NCBI GenBank assembly: GCA_937900425.1
Contig: CALCDT010000230.1
Span: 1-55,462, forward strand
Origin: an uncultured Alphaproteobacteria bacterium
Lineage (GTDB): Bacteria > Pseudomonadota > Alphaproteobacteria > Rhizobiales > Pleomorphomonadaceae
Length of the DNA stretch: 55,462 bases
Direction of reading: 5' to 3'
The notes beneath the pieces were generated by a model that worked only from the letters and a program-made list of their open reading frames with translations, did not search any database and had not been told where the DNA came from. The position numbers and the translations under genes were made by a program. This document shows, one piece after another, positions 16,567 through 24,272 of the stretch. Each line of letters opens with the position of its first letter. Position 1 is the stretch's first letter.

Positions 16567-17178
16567 ATGACGAAACCCGGACCGGACACGGTCTACATCG
16601 TGGACGACGATCCCGCGGTTCGCGACGCGTTGTCCGTCGTCCTCGAACTCGAGGGCTTCCAGACCGAGGCCTTCGAGGGGGCGGATCCCTTTCTCGAGGC
16701 GGTGAAGAGCGACAAGCCGTCCTGCGTCCTGCTCGACGTCCACATGCCCGGCCGGTCGGGCCTCGAGGTGTTGAAGGCGATCGACGTGGCCAACTTCCCG
16801 GCTCCGGTATTCGTCATCTCCGGCCAGGCCGACATCCCGATGGCCGTCAGCGCCATCAAGCTGGGCGCCTTCGACTTCATCGAGAAGCCGTTCGACGCCG
16901 ACGTCGTCGTCACCCGGATTCGCGAGGCGCTGTCGGCGCGGGACTCCTTCGGAGCCGCTCCGGTCGGCAGCTTTCCCGGCAGCGACACCCTGACCCCGCG
17001 CGAGCGCGACGTGCTCCAGGAGATCACCGCCGGCGCTTCCAACAAGGAAGCCGGACGCACCCTCGGGATCTCGCCACGAACCATCGAAGTTCACCGGGCG
17101 CGCATCATGGAGAAGCTCGGCGCCAAGAACGCCGCCGATCTGGTGCGGATCGTGCTCACCGCGGGTGGTAAGGATTAG
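16567..17178 (+). CDS. fixJ: Two-component response regulator FixJ
   Basis: 203 residues, the typical FixJ length. The receiver domain (1-125) has VYIVDDDPAVRDAL, phospho-acceptor Asp57 in VLLDVHMPG, the switch Ser in VISGQAD and Lys in FIEKPFD. A LuxR-type HTH follows (LTPRERDVLQEITAGASNKEAGRTLGISPRTIEVHRARIMEKL). Phosphorylated FixJ activates fixK. The gap to fixL is 163 bp, larger than usual, leaving room for an independent promoter. Confidence 0.95.
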   Translation: MTKPGPDTVYIVDDDPAVRDALSVVLELEGFQTEAFEGADPFLEAVKSDKPSCVLLDVHMPGRSGLEVLKAIDVANFPAPVFVISGQADIPMAVSAIKLGAFDFIEKPFDADVVVTRIREALSARDSFGAAPVGSFPGSDTLTPRERDVLQEITAGASNKEAGRTLGISPRTIEVHRARIMEKLGAKNAADLVRIVLTAGGKD

Positions 17179-17258
17179 ACCGGATAACGCTTTTCGGCGC
17201 GAGCGGGCACAATCGGTCCCCTGTCCTGGAACCGGGTGAGTTGGGATCGGGTGTCGAG

Positions 17259-17609
17259 GTGACCATCTTCATCGTCGAAGACGACAGTGCCGTCGCGGAC
17301 GCACTCTCCGCGCTCGTGGCGGACGAGGGGGTCTCGGTACGCGTGTTCCCGACCGCCGAGAGCTTCATGGCCGCCGGCCCGCCCGGCAGCGGCGACGTCG
17401 TCGTCGTCGATCTCGGCCTGCCCGGGATGACCGGGCGCGAGACGCTGCGCTGGCTGCGCCGCCTCGGCGACCCGCCGCGCACGGTCGTCATTTCCGGCAA
17501 GTCCGAACGCGAGATCCAGCGCGAGACCGAGGGCCTCGGCATCTCCGGCATCCTGCGCAAGCCGCCCTCGCTCGACTGGCTGCTGGCGATCCGCGCGGGC
17601 GTGGTCTGA
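17259..17609 (+). CDS. Stand-alone receiver protein (FixT-position response regulator)
   Basis: 116 residues from GTG 17259, giving the normal MTIFIVEDDSAV beginning; a TTG at 17241 would add six residues. It consists only of a receiver: acidic pair EDD, Asp in VVVVDLGLPGMTG, Ser in VVISGKSE and Lys in ILRKPPS, so it should be phosphorylatable. There is no output domain and no cysteine. It lies between fixJ and fixK. Caulobacter FixT, a single receiver in the same pathway, inhibits FixL and binds an Fe-S cluster through cysteines. This protein could inhibit FixL similarly, but not through a Cys-ligated cluster. A phosphate-sink role is an alternative. Confidence 0.82.
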   Translation: MTIFIVEDDSAVADALSALVADEGVSVRVFPTAESFMAAGPPGSGDVVVVDLGLPGMTGRETLRWLRRLGDPPRTVVISGKSEREIQRETEGLGISGILRKPPSLDWLLAIRAGVV

Positions 17610-18106
17610 TGCCGGCGCGATGACGGAAAGAGTCTTTCCGTCCGTGAAAGCGCAAATCGCGCGGGCCCGCCGATCGGTGCCGTCCTTCCATTCTCCGACG
17701 AATCGATCCACCTGCGGAACGCCACCGGCGGTGGTCGGCTTCACTCGACGCGCACCGACCTGACCGGGGGGCGCCGGTCGCCGGGAATCGCACGCGGAAC
17801 GCGAGGTCCGCGCGGCTCGCCAAGCTCGTCGGGCAGGACTTTTCTCCGCCCGGTCGGTTCGTCACGTGGTCGAATCATGCTTCTCCATCCGTCATTACGG
17901 AAATCGCCTTACGTAATGCGACCAGCTTTTGGTTGTCGGACGCTCGCGTACAGTCCTGACCATCAGCGCGGCGAAGGACGGACGGAACGGCTCCTCGCGG
18001 CGCGCGGTCAGCGGAAAACGGCGAGGCGGACGGCACGGACGACGGTGCCGGATGGTGCCTTCGCACAAGCGGCTGGCCGAGCCATCGGGGATCCGAGGAG
18101 GGGTTC
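17610..18106. other. Long intergenic region upstream of fixK
   Basis: About 500 bases with no convincing gene. The distal 250 bases show nothing specific. From 17893 there is an inverted repeat followed by a plausible -10, listed separately, so a leader of roughly 145 nt may precede fixK. Confidence 0.6.
17893..17918. promoter_or_regulatory. Inverted repeat CATTACG-N12-CGTAATG, candidate FixJ site
   Basis: Two perfect 7-bp arms (17893-17899 and 17912-17918), with the right half reading TTACGTAA. A -10-like TACAGT at 17949-17954 implies transcription from about 17961. That puts the repeat centre near -55, where an activator such as FixJ could act. FixJ as the ligand is inferred from position in the cascade. 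Confidence 0.5.
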
Positions 18107-18871
18107 ATGTTCGACCAGATCGAGACCGGGACGAGCGGCGCGACCGGCCGCAGGGCGGCGCTCGCGCCTCAGGTGCAGGAAGGCCGCGGGCGCTACGCCG
18201 GCAGCATCGCCAAGGCGCGGCCCCGCGACGACGCCTGGCGCGCCTTCGTCGAATCCCATGACACCCGACTGCAGTCCTACCGGCCCCACGAGGTCGTCTT
18301 CTACGAGGACGATCCGGCCGATCATCTCTACGAGATCGCCGAAGGTTCGGTGATGCTCTACTGCCTTCTCGGCGACGGGCGTCGCCAGGTCGTCGACATT
18401 CTCGGCGCCGGCGATCTCATCGGCATCTCCGGGACCGGCTATTTCGATTGCTCGGCCGAGGCGCTGAGCGAAGTCCGGCTTCGCATGCTCGACCGCCAGT
18501 CGATCGAACGCGATCCCGCGCTCCAGGTCCACGTCAACCGCTGCCTGATGAGCCGGATCGAGGCGCTGCACTCCCACGCCGTGCTGCTCGGTCGCAAGTC
18601 GGCCTCCGAGCGGGTCGCGAGCTTCCTGATGCGCTTCGTGCCCGGTCGCGGCGAAATGGGCTGCCGCGGCCCCCAGACCGGCGACGACTCCCGCACCGTG
18701 GTGCTGCGCATGAGCCGGCAGGAGATCGCCGACTATCTCGGTCTCACCATCGAGACCGTCAGCCGCACCCTGTCCGACATGAAGCGTCGCGGCATCATCT
18801 CCATCGAGAAGAACGACCACATCCGCCTCGCCAGCGTCTGCCGGGTCTGCAAGCTGACCGGCATCCACTGA
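18107..18871 (+). CDS. fixK: Crp/Fnr-family regulator FixK
   Basis: 254 residues; GAGGAGG precedes the ATG at 18107. The cyclic-nucleotide-binding-like beta domain spans residues ~50-140 (FYEDDPADHLYEIAEGSVMLY). The dimer helix is ~140-175, and the HTH is MSRQEIADYLGLTIETVSRTLSDMKRRGII. Glu216, Ser219 and Arg220 form the E-xx-S-R recognition pattern of the FNR class that reads TTGA half-sites. The N-terminal Fe-S cysteines of FNR are absent, as expected for FixK. Where Bradyrhizobium FixK2 has its redox cysteine (MCR), this protein has Ser203 (MSR). A C-terminal CRVC pair is unusual. It should activate ccoNOQP, ccoGHIS and hemN through boxes found in this window. Confidence 0.92.
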   Translation: MFDQIETGTSGATGRRAALAPQVQEGRGRYAGSIAKARPRDDAWRAFVESHDTRLQSYRPHEVVFYEDDPADHLYEIAEGSVMLYCLLGDGRRQVVDILGAGDLIGISGTGYFDCSAEALSEVRLRMLDRQSIERDPALQVHVNRCLMSRIEALHSHAVLLGRKSASERVASFLMRFVPGRGEMGCRGPQTGDDSRTVVLRMSRQEIADYLGLTIETVSRTLSDMKRRGIISIEKNDHIRLASVCRVCKLTGIH

Positions 18872-18951
18872 TATCGGCCTCCGAATGTCCGAGCCGGTGA
18901 CGGGACGGATCGGCCCGCGCATTTCTGTCACCCTGACATCCTGCATCGACG

Positions 18952-18986
18952 TTCGAGGCCCGGCGGTTCCCCCGCCGGGCCTCGAA
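18952..18986. terminator. Long perfect hairpin between convergent fixK and pagL-like genes
   Basis: 15-bp perfect arms at 18952-18966 and 18972-18986 (TTCGAGGCCCGGCGG and complement) around a TTCCC loop. There is no clear T-tract. Its place between two convergent stops suggests a bidirectional terminator or RNA 3'-end stabiliser. Confidence 0.6.
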
Positions 18987-19006
18987 TCGTGCCGCATCGC
19001 CGGACC

Positions 19007-19651
19007 TTAGAAGCGATAGCCGACGCGGACGCCGACGTTGGTCAGGCCCTCGTTGTCGTCACCGCAGAGGCCGGCGTGGGACAGGTGCTCGACGCCGGCG
19101 ATGATCGACCAGCTGTCGTCGAACCGGTAGCCGACTCCTGCCGCCGAGCGGAAGGTCGCAACGCAGCCCATCTCGATCCGCCCGCGCTCGCCGTCGACGC
19201 CGTTGTTGAGGGCGCCGCCGAAGGCCGTCTCGATGAAGAGGCTGTCCGTGATCGCGAAATCCCAGGTCAGACCGGCATAGACGTAGGACGTCTCGCCCGC
19301 CGTGCTGACGACGGCACCCGCGTGGAGCCGGGGCGACAGCACGAAGTCGAGCAGGCCGTTGCCGGTCGCCACCGGCAGATGGTCCGAAAGCAGTTCGACG
19401 GCGAGGTCGACCGTGCCGCTTTCGGTGTTGCCCGGGCTGTGAGCCAGCACCCCGCCGCGAATCTCGTCGAGCAGCCGGAAGTCGCTCTCGCCAAGGGCGC
19501 TCGCGCCCTCTCCCCATGCCTCGGTACCGCCTGCGCCCGATGGCTCCGCCGCGAGGGCACGGACCGTTCCGGCAACGAGAAGAGGTGCAACCAGCACAAG
19601 GAGGGAAGCGGCCCGGAAACGGGGGCGTCGGGCCCGGATGGCAGCAGTCAT
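19007..19651 (-). CDS. PagL-like acyloxyacyl hydrolase (lipid A 3-O-deacylase)
   Basis: 214 residues. Signal peptide MTAAIRARRPRFRAASLLVLVAPLLVAG..., cut near ALA-AEP. The mature part alternates polar and hydrophobic residues like a small beta-barrel and ends in Phe (VGVRVGYRF), the outer-membrane assembly signature. The PagL catalytic pattern is visible: His189-x-Ser191 in EHLSHAGL and Glu201 in DDNEGL. PagL enzymes remove the 3-O acyl chain of lipid A. It is 126 bp downstream of hemN on the same strand, so it may be read from the FixK-controlled hemN promoter. Substrate activity is inferred. Confidence 0.82.
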   Translation of the reverse strand: MTAAIRARRPRFRAASLLVLVAPLLVAGTVRALAAEPSGAGGTEAWGEGASALGESDFRLLDEIRGGVLAHSPGNTESGTVDLAVELLSDHLPVATGNGLLDFVLSPRLHAGAVVSTAGETSYVYAGLTWDFAITDSLFIETAFGGALNNGVDGERGRIEMGCVATFRSAAGVGYRFDDSWSIIAGVEHLSHAGLCGDDNEGLTNVGVRVGYRF

Positions 19652-19777
19652 GATTTCCAGCCCATGCGTGGCCCGCTCCGGGGGGGAGCGATTCGTAACA
19701 CCACGTAGCCGCTACATTTTTCCGATCATGGTGAACAAAGGGTTAATCCGGTCCGGGCCCCGTCGCGCAGGGGCGGA

Positions 19778-21127
19778 TCACGTCGCGGCGGCGTGGCGCT
19801 TGCCGCCGGAGCCGAGATAGGCGTCGAAGGCCGATGCGACGAGGCGGCCGAGTTCGACCTTGTCCTCGACGATGGTGACGAGGCGCCCGCTGATCGCAAC
19901 CGCGCCGATCTCGACCAGCGGGGCGAGGGCCTCGAGGGCGCCGTCGAAGTGGGAGGCCGGCATTCCGTGGCTCGCCGCGATCCGCGGCAGGTCGGCGGAG
20001 AAGAAGCAGAGGATCTGCTCGATGACGTCGGCCCGCAGCCGGTCCTCCGCGGTCAGGGCCCGACCCTTGACGATCGGAAAGCGATGGGCCGAGACGGCGT
20101 CCTCGTAGGTCTTCATGTCCGTCGTGGTCTGGGCGAAGCCGCGCGGCAGCCGGCCGATCGACGACAGCCCGAAGCCGACGAGGCTCGAGGCGCGGTCGGT
20201 GGTGTAGCCCTGGAAGTTGCGGCGCATGGTGCCGTCCATTGCGGCGATGGCGAGCGAATCGTCTGGCCGTGCGAAATGGTCGATGCCGATCGCGTCGTAG
20301 CCGAAGGCGTCGATCGTGGTCCGGGCGATGCGCGCGAGCCGCCGGCGCTCGTCCGGCCCCGGCAAGGCCGCCTCGTCGATCAGCTTCTGGTTGGCCTTGA
20401 ACCACGGCACGTGGGCATAGCCGAACAGCGCCATCCGCGACGGCGCGAGGCCGGCGGCCATCATCGCCGTGCGCCGGATCGAGGTTTCGGTCTGGCCGGG
20501 CAGGCCGTACATCAGGTCGAGGTTGATCTGGTCGATCCGCGCCGACACCAGGGCCGAAACCGCGGCCTCGACGACCTCGAGCGGCTGGTGGCGGCCGATC
20601 GCCGCCTGCACCTGCGGGTCGAGATCCTGGACGCCGAGGCTCGCCCGGTTGACCCCGAGGCCTGCCAGATGACGCGCGCCGTCCCGGGTCACGTGCCGGG
20701 GGTCGAGTTCGATCGCGTGCTCTGCGCCGGGCGCGATCCGGAAGTAGCGGTGGAGGTCGCCGACGACGGCTGCGAAGGTCTCCGCCGGCAGCAGGTTGGG
20801 CGTGCCGCCGCCCCAGTGGATGTGGCTGACCTCGACGGCGCCGAGATGGTCGGCGACGAGGGCGATCTCCCGGCGCAGCACCTCGGCATAGCGTGCCAGC
20901 GGTTCGTCGCGGCGCGACGCCTTGGTCGTGCAGCCGCAATAGTGGCAGATCGACCGACAGAACGGCACGTGGAGATAGAGCGAGACCGGGCCCTTGTCCG
21001 CCGCCTCGTCGAGCCAGGCGGCGTAGGCCTCGTGCCCGACGTCGGGCAGGAAGTGCGGTGCCGTCGGATAGGACGTGTAGCGGGGCAGGGTGCGGTCGAG
21101 GAGGGGGGTGAGGCGCTGGTCGATCAT
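19778..21127 (-). CDS. hemN: Oxygen-independent coproporphyrinogen III oxidase HemN
   Basis: 449 residues. Radical-SAM cluster cysteines Cys57, Cys61 and Cys64 lie in HVPFCRSICHYC, followed by the HemN-typical Cys66. Other signatures are RYTSYPTAPHF (residues 16-26), IHWGGGTPNLL, NRASLGVQDLD and the C-terminal HemN domain. It decarboxylates coproporphyrinogen III without O2, making haem synthesis possible when the cbb3 oxidase is needed. The start at MIDQRLTPLLDR gives the family's normal N-terminus. A FixK-type box lies 35 bp upstream. Confidence 0.96.
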   Translation of the reverse strand: MIDQRLTPLLDRTLPRYTSYPTAPHFLPDVGHEAYAAWLDEAADKGPVSLYLHVPFCRSICHYCGCTTKASRRDEPLARYAEVLRREIALVADHLGAVEVSHIHWGGGTPNLLPAETFAAVVGDLHRYFRIAPGAEHAIELDPRHVTRDGARHLAGLGVNRASLGVQDLDPQVQAAIGRHQPLEVVEAAVSALVSARIDQINLDLMYGLPGQTETSIRRTAMMAAGLAPSRMALFGYAHVPWFKANQKLIDEAALPGPDERRRLARIARTTIDAFGYDAIGIDHFARPDDSLAIAAMDGTMRRNFQGYTTDRASSLVGFGLSSIGRLPRGFAQTTTDMKTYEDAVSAHRFPIVKGRALTAEDRLRADVIEQILCFFSADLPRIAASHGMPASHFDGALEALAPLVEIGAVAISGRLVTIVEDKVELGRLVASAFDAYLGSGGKRHAAAT

Positions 21128-21161
21128 GGCGCCGGTGTGCCACGGCCGGGCGGGCGACGCC

Positions 21162-21175
21162 TTGATCCTCCTCAA
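21162..21175 (-). promoter_or_regulatory. FixK/FNR box upstream of hemN
   Basis: TTGATCCTCCTCAA, i.e. TTGA-N6-TCAA. Its centre is 41.5 bp upstream of the A of the hemN ATG (21127), which is exactly the class II activator distance. No good -10 hexamer is visible between them. The same palindrome lies 209 bp upstream of the divergent AbrB-family gene. Confidence 0.75.
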
Positions 21176-21383
21176 AGCCCGATGGATTTCGACGATGATG
21201 CGGCGAGCGTGGGCCGGCGGCTCCGCGCCCGCCACGGCCCCGCGGTCCGGAGACGGTGGCCTTGTCGTCCGGCGGGGCGCAGCCATGCGGAAATCGTGTT
21301 TGACGGTGCCGCGGTCCTGCGGCAGGTGAGGTGGACAGGGCGGAATTGCGCCGCGTTCGACAAAGGGAGGGACCGGCGGGCCG

Positions 21384-22454
21384 ATGGATCGCGACGAGCT
21401 CGCCCGTCTCGCTCTCGCTGTAGCCGTCGGCGCGGCCGGGGGCCTGTGTTTCGACCTCGCCGACCTGCCTGCGCCCTGGATATCCGGCGCCATGGTCGCC
21501 GTCGCCGTCGCGGTCCTCTCCGGCCTGAAGGCCCGCGTCGACCGGCGGCTCCGGTCCGGCCTGTTCCTCTTTCTCGGCACCTCGATGGGTGCCGGCGTCA
21601 CGCCCGACGTGCTCGCCGGCATCGGCGTCTGGCCGGCGAGCCTCGTGCTGCTGGCGACTACGGTGCTGGCGACGGGGGCGGCGACCCATCTCTTCCTGCG
21701 CCGCCTGCTCGGCTGGGACGGCGCCTCCGCCTTCTTCGCCTCGATCCCCGGCGCGCTCTCCTACGTGCTGGTGCTCGCCGAGACGAGCCAGGCCGACGTG
21801 CCGAAAGTCGCCCTGTCGCAGACCGTGCGGGTGTTCATCCTCGTCGCCCTGCTGCCGAGCGTGGTCGCCGCCCTCGAGGCCGCGCCGACCGCATCCGGAC
21901 CGGTGGCGGCGGGCATCGTGGCTCTCCAGGAGAACGCCAGCCTCGCCGATCTCGTCCTCATGCTGCTCGCCGGCCTCGCCGGAGGCCTCGCCGGCGAGCG
22001 CGTCGGGCTGCCCGCCGGCAGCCTCGTCGGCGCCTTCGCGGCCTCCGCGGTCCTCCATGGCGCCGGCCTCGTCACCGGCGTCCTGCCGGCGCCGCTGCTC
22101 GCGATCGGCTACGTCTGTCTCGGCACCTTCATCGGCCTGCGCTTTTCGGGAACGCGGTGGATCGACCTCGCCCGCGGCCTCGCGTCGGCCGTCGGCGCCT
22201 TCGTCGTCGGCGGCGGCGTCGCCCTCGCCGGGGCCGCGGCGGCGGCCCTTCTGCTCGACCTGCCCTTCGGCCAGTCGATCATCGCCTTCGCGCCGGGCGG
22301 GCTCGAGGCGATGATGATCCTCGCCTTCACGCTGGGCTTCGATCCGGCCTACGTCGCCGTCCACCAGCTCTCGCGCTTCCTGGTGATGATGATTGCCGTC
22401 CCCGCGCTCGCCCGCCTCGTCCTCGGGCGGGACTGGAACGGCCGGGGGCGCTGA
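21384..22454 (+). CDS. AbrB-family (COG3180) integral membrane protein
   Basis: 356 residues, about ten hydrophobic segments arranged as two similar halves. Family-like motifs: DLPAPWISGAMVAV near residue 32, GTSMGAGVTPDVL, ASIPGALSYVLVLAE, and in the second half FAPGGLEAMMILA and GFDPAYVAVHQLSRF. These match the AbrB family of putative membrane regulators/transporters. Substrate is unknown. It lies between hemN (divergent) and ccoN (same strand, 158 bp downstream), inside the low-oxygen region, though a functional link is only positional. Confidence 0.85.
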   Translation: MDRDELARLALAVAVGAAGGLCFDLADLPAPWISGAMVAVAVAVLSGLKARVDRRLRSGLFLFLGTSMGAGVTPDVLAGIGVWPASLVLLATTVLATGAATHLFLRRLLGWDGASAFFASIPGALSYVLVLAETSQADVPKVALSQTVRVFILVALLPSVVAALEAAPTASGPVAAGIVALQENASLADLVLMLLAGLAGGLAGERVGLPAGSLVGAFAASAVLHGAGLVTGVLPAPLLAIGYVCLGTFIGLRFSGTRWIDLARGLASAVGAFVVGGGVALAGAAAAALLLDLPFGQSIIAFAPGGLEAMMILAFTLGFDPAYVAVHQLSRFLVMMIAVPALARLVLGRDWNGRGR

Positions 22455-22508
22455 GGCGGCCCGCCGCGACGGCTGCGCCGGCACGATCCGGCGCCCTCTT
22501 TTCCTCCC

Positions 22509-22550
22509 TTGATCTGCGTCAAGGCGGCGGCGGCCGCCGCCCGGTATCAA
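22509..22550 (+). promoter_or_regulatory. FixK-dependent promoter of ccoNOQP
   Basis: FixK/FNR box TTGATCTGCGTCAA at 22509-22522 and a -10 hexamer TATCAA at 22545-22550, 22 bp later. Centre-to-start geometry (-41.5) predicts transcription from about 22557. Confidence 0.88.
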
Positions 22551-22612
22551 CGCTTCGATGCGTGGGACTTCGCCCGCGCGCCTTTTCGTCAAACGAGACT
22601 TCGGGGCGTACA

Positions 22613-24262
22613 ATGACAGCTTCAAGGTCGGGACATTCGATGTCCTTCGAGGAGACCGGCTTCACCGTCTTCCTCGGCCTTTTCGCACTCGCCTGCCTGT
22701 TCATCGCCGGCAAGGCGGTCGATCCGGTGATGGCTTTCCACGCCATGATCGGGGCGATCACCACCGGCGCGGGTGCGATCTTCATCGTCCGGCATTCCAT
22801 GAGCGGCGCTCCGCGCCCGCTCGAGGTGGTGAACGGCAAGCCGAACTACAACTTCGGCCCGGTCAAGTTCGGCGCCGCGATCGCGATGTTCTGGGGCATC
22901 GCCGGCTTCCTGTTCGGCGTCATCATCGCCAGCCAGCTCGCGTTCCCGCAGCTCAACTTCGACCTGCCGTGGACCAGCTTCGGTCGCTTGCGGCCGCTGC
23001 ACACATCCGCCGTGATCTTCGCCTTCGGCGGCAACGTGCTGCTGGCGACGTCCTTCTACGTCGTCCAGCGCACCTGCCACGCCCGGATGCCCGGAACCGT
23101 CGCCCCCTGGTTCGTGATCATCGGCTACAACGTCTTCATCCTGATCGCCGGCACCGGCTACCTGCTGGGCGCGACCCAGTCGAAGGAATATGCCGAACCG
23201 GAATGGTACGCCGACCTCTGGCTGACCATCGTCTGGGTGGTCTACCTGCTGGTCTTCCTCGCGACCCTCTGGAAGCGCCGCGAGCCGCACATCTATGTTG
23301 CGAACTGGTTCTACCTCGCCTTCATCGTGACCATCGCGATGCTGCACATCGTCAACAACCTGTCGATCCCGGTGACGCCCTTCGGTATCAAGTCCTATCC
23401 GGTGTTCTCGGGCGTGCAGGATGCACTGGTGCAGTGGTGGTACGGCCACAACGCCGTCGGCTTCTTCCTGACCGCCGGCTTCCTCGCCATCATGTACTAC
23501 TTCATCCCGAAGCAGGCGAACCGGCCGGTCTACTCCTACCGCCTGTCGATCGTGCACTTCTGGGCGCTGATCTTCATCTACATCTGGGCCGGCCCGCATC
23601 ACCTGCATTACACCGCGCTTCCCGAATGGGCCTCGACCCTCGGCATGACCTTCTCGGTCATCCTGTGGATGCCGTCCTGGGGGGGCATGATCAACGGCCT
23701 GATGACGCTGTCGGGTGCCTGGGACAAGCTGCGGACCGACCCGGTGCTGCGCATGATGGTGGTCTCGGTCGCCTTCTACGGCATGTCGACCTTCGAAGGG
23801 CCGCTGATGTCGGTGAAGGCCGTCAACAGCCTGTCGCACTACACCGACTGGACCATCGGCCACGTCCACTCCGGCGCCCTCGGCTGGGTCGCCTACATCT
23901 CCTTCGGCGCGCTCTACTGCCTGATCCCCTGGCTGTGGCAAAAGAAGCTCTACTCGCTGAAGCTGGTCGACTGGCACTTCTGGATCTCGACCCTCGGCAT
24001 CGTGCTCTACATCACCGCCATGTGGGTCTCGGGCATCATGCAGGGCCTGATGTGGCGCGCCTACACCGAGCTCGGCTTCCTCGAATACTCGTTCATCGAG
24101 ACCGTCGAGGCGATGCATCCCTACTACCTGATCCGTGCCCTCGGCGGCGTGCTCTTCCTCGCCGGCGCCCTGATCATGGCCTTCAACCTCTGGATGACCG
24201 TTGCCAAGGGCGAGGAGGCTGAAGCCTCGACCGCCGGCATGGCCGCCGTCCCCGCCGAGTGA
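22613..24262 (+). CDS. ccoN: Cytochrome cbb3 oxidase catalytic subunit I
   Basis: 549 residues from the ATG at 22613; an internal ATG at 22640 is possible, but the longer form matches the FixN N-terminal pattern (short tail, then SM-x-x-EE-x-G). About twelve TM helices. Haem and copper ligands are recognisable in RPLHTSAVIFAFGGN, WWYGHNAVGFFLTAGF, GPHHLHYTALP and HYTDWTIGHVHSGALGW. It reduces O2 to water at the haem b3-CuB site with high affinity, in the inner membrane. First gene of ccoNOQP, under a FixK box. Confidence 0.97.
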   Translation: MTASRSGHSMSFEETGFTVFLGLFALACLFIAGKAVDPVMAFHAMIGAITTGAGAIFIVRHSMSGAPRPLEVVNGKPNYNFGPVKFGAAIAMFWGIAGFLFGVIIASQLAFPQLNFDLPWTSFGRLRPLHTSAVIFAFGGNVLLATSFYVVQRTCHARMPGTVAPWFVIIGYNVFILIAGTGYLLGATQSKEYAEPEWYADLWLTIVWVVYLLVFLATLWKRREPHIYVANWFYLAFIVTIAMLHIVNNLSIPVTPFGIKSYPVFSGVQDALVQWWYGHNAVGFFLTAGFLAIMYYFIPKQANRPVYSYRLSIVHFWALIFIYIWAGPHHLHYTALPEWASTLGMTFSVILWMPSWGGMINGLMTLSGAWDKLRTDPVLRMMVVSVAFYGMSTFEGPLMSVKAVNSLSHYTDWTIGHVHSGALGWVAYISFGALYCLIPWLWQKKLYSLKLVDWHFWISTLGIVLYITAMWVSGIMQGLMWRAYTELGFLEYSFIETVEAMHPYYLIRALGGVLFLAGALIMAFNLWMTVAKGEEAEASTAGMAAVPAE

Positions 24263-24272
24263 GGCTCGAGAC

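Noticed and set aside
19793..24262. Single 1489-codon plus-strand frame running into ccoN
   Set aside because: Only the last 549 codons are CcoN. The upstream part is antisense to hemN and out of frame with the AbrB-family gene.
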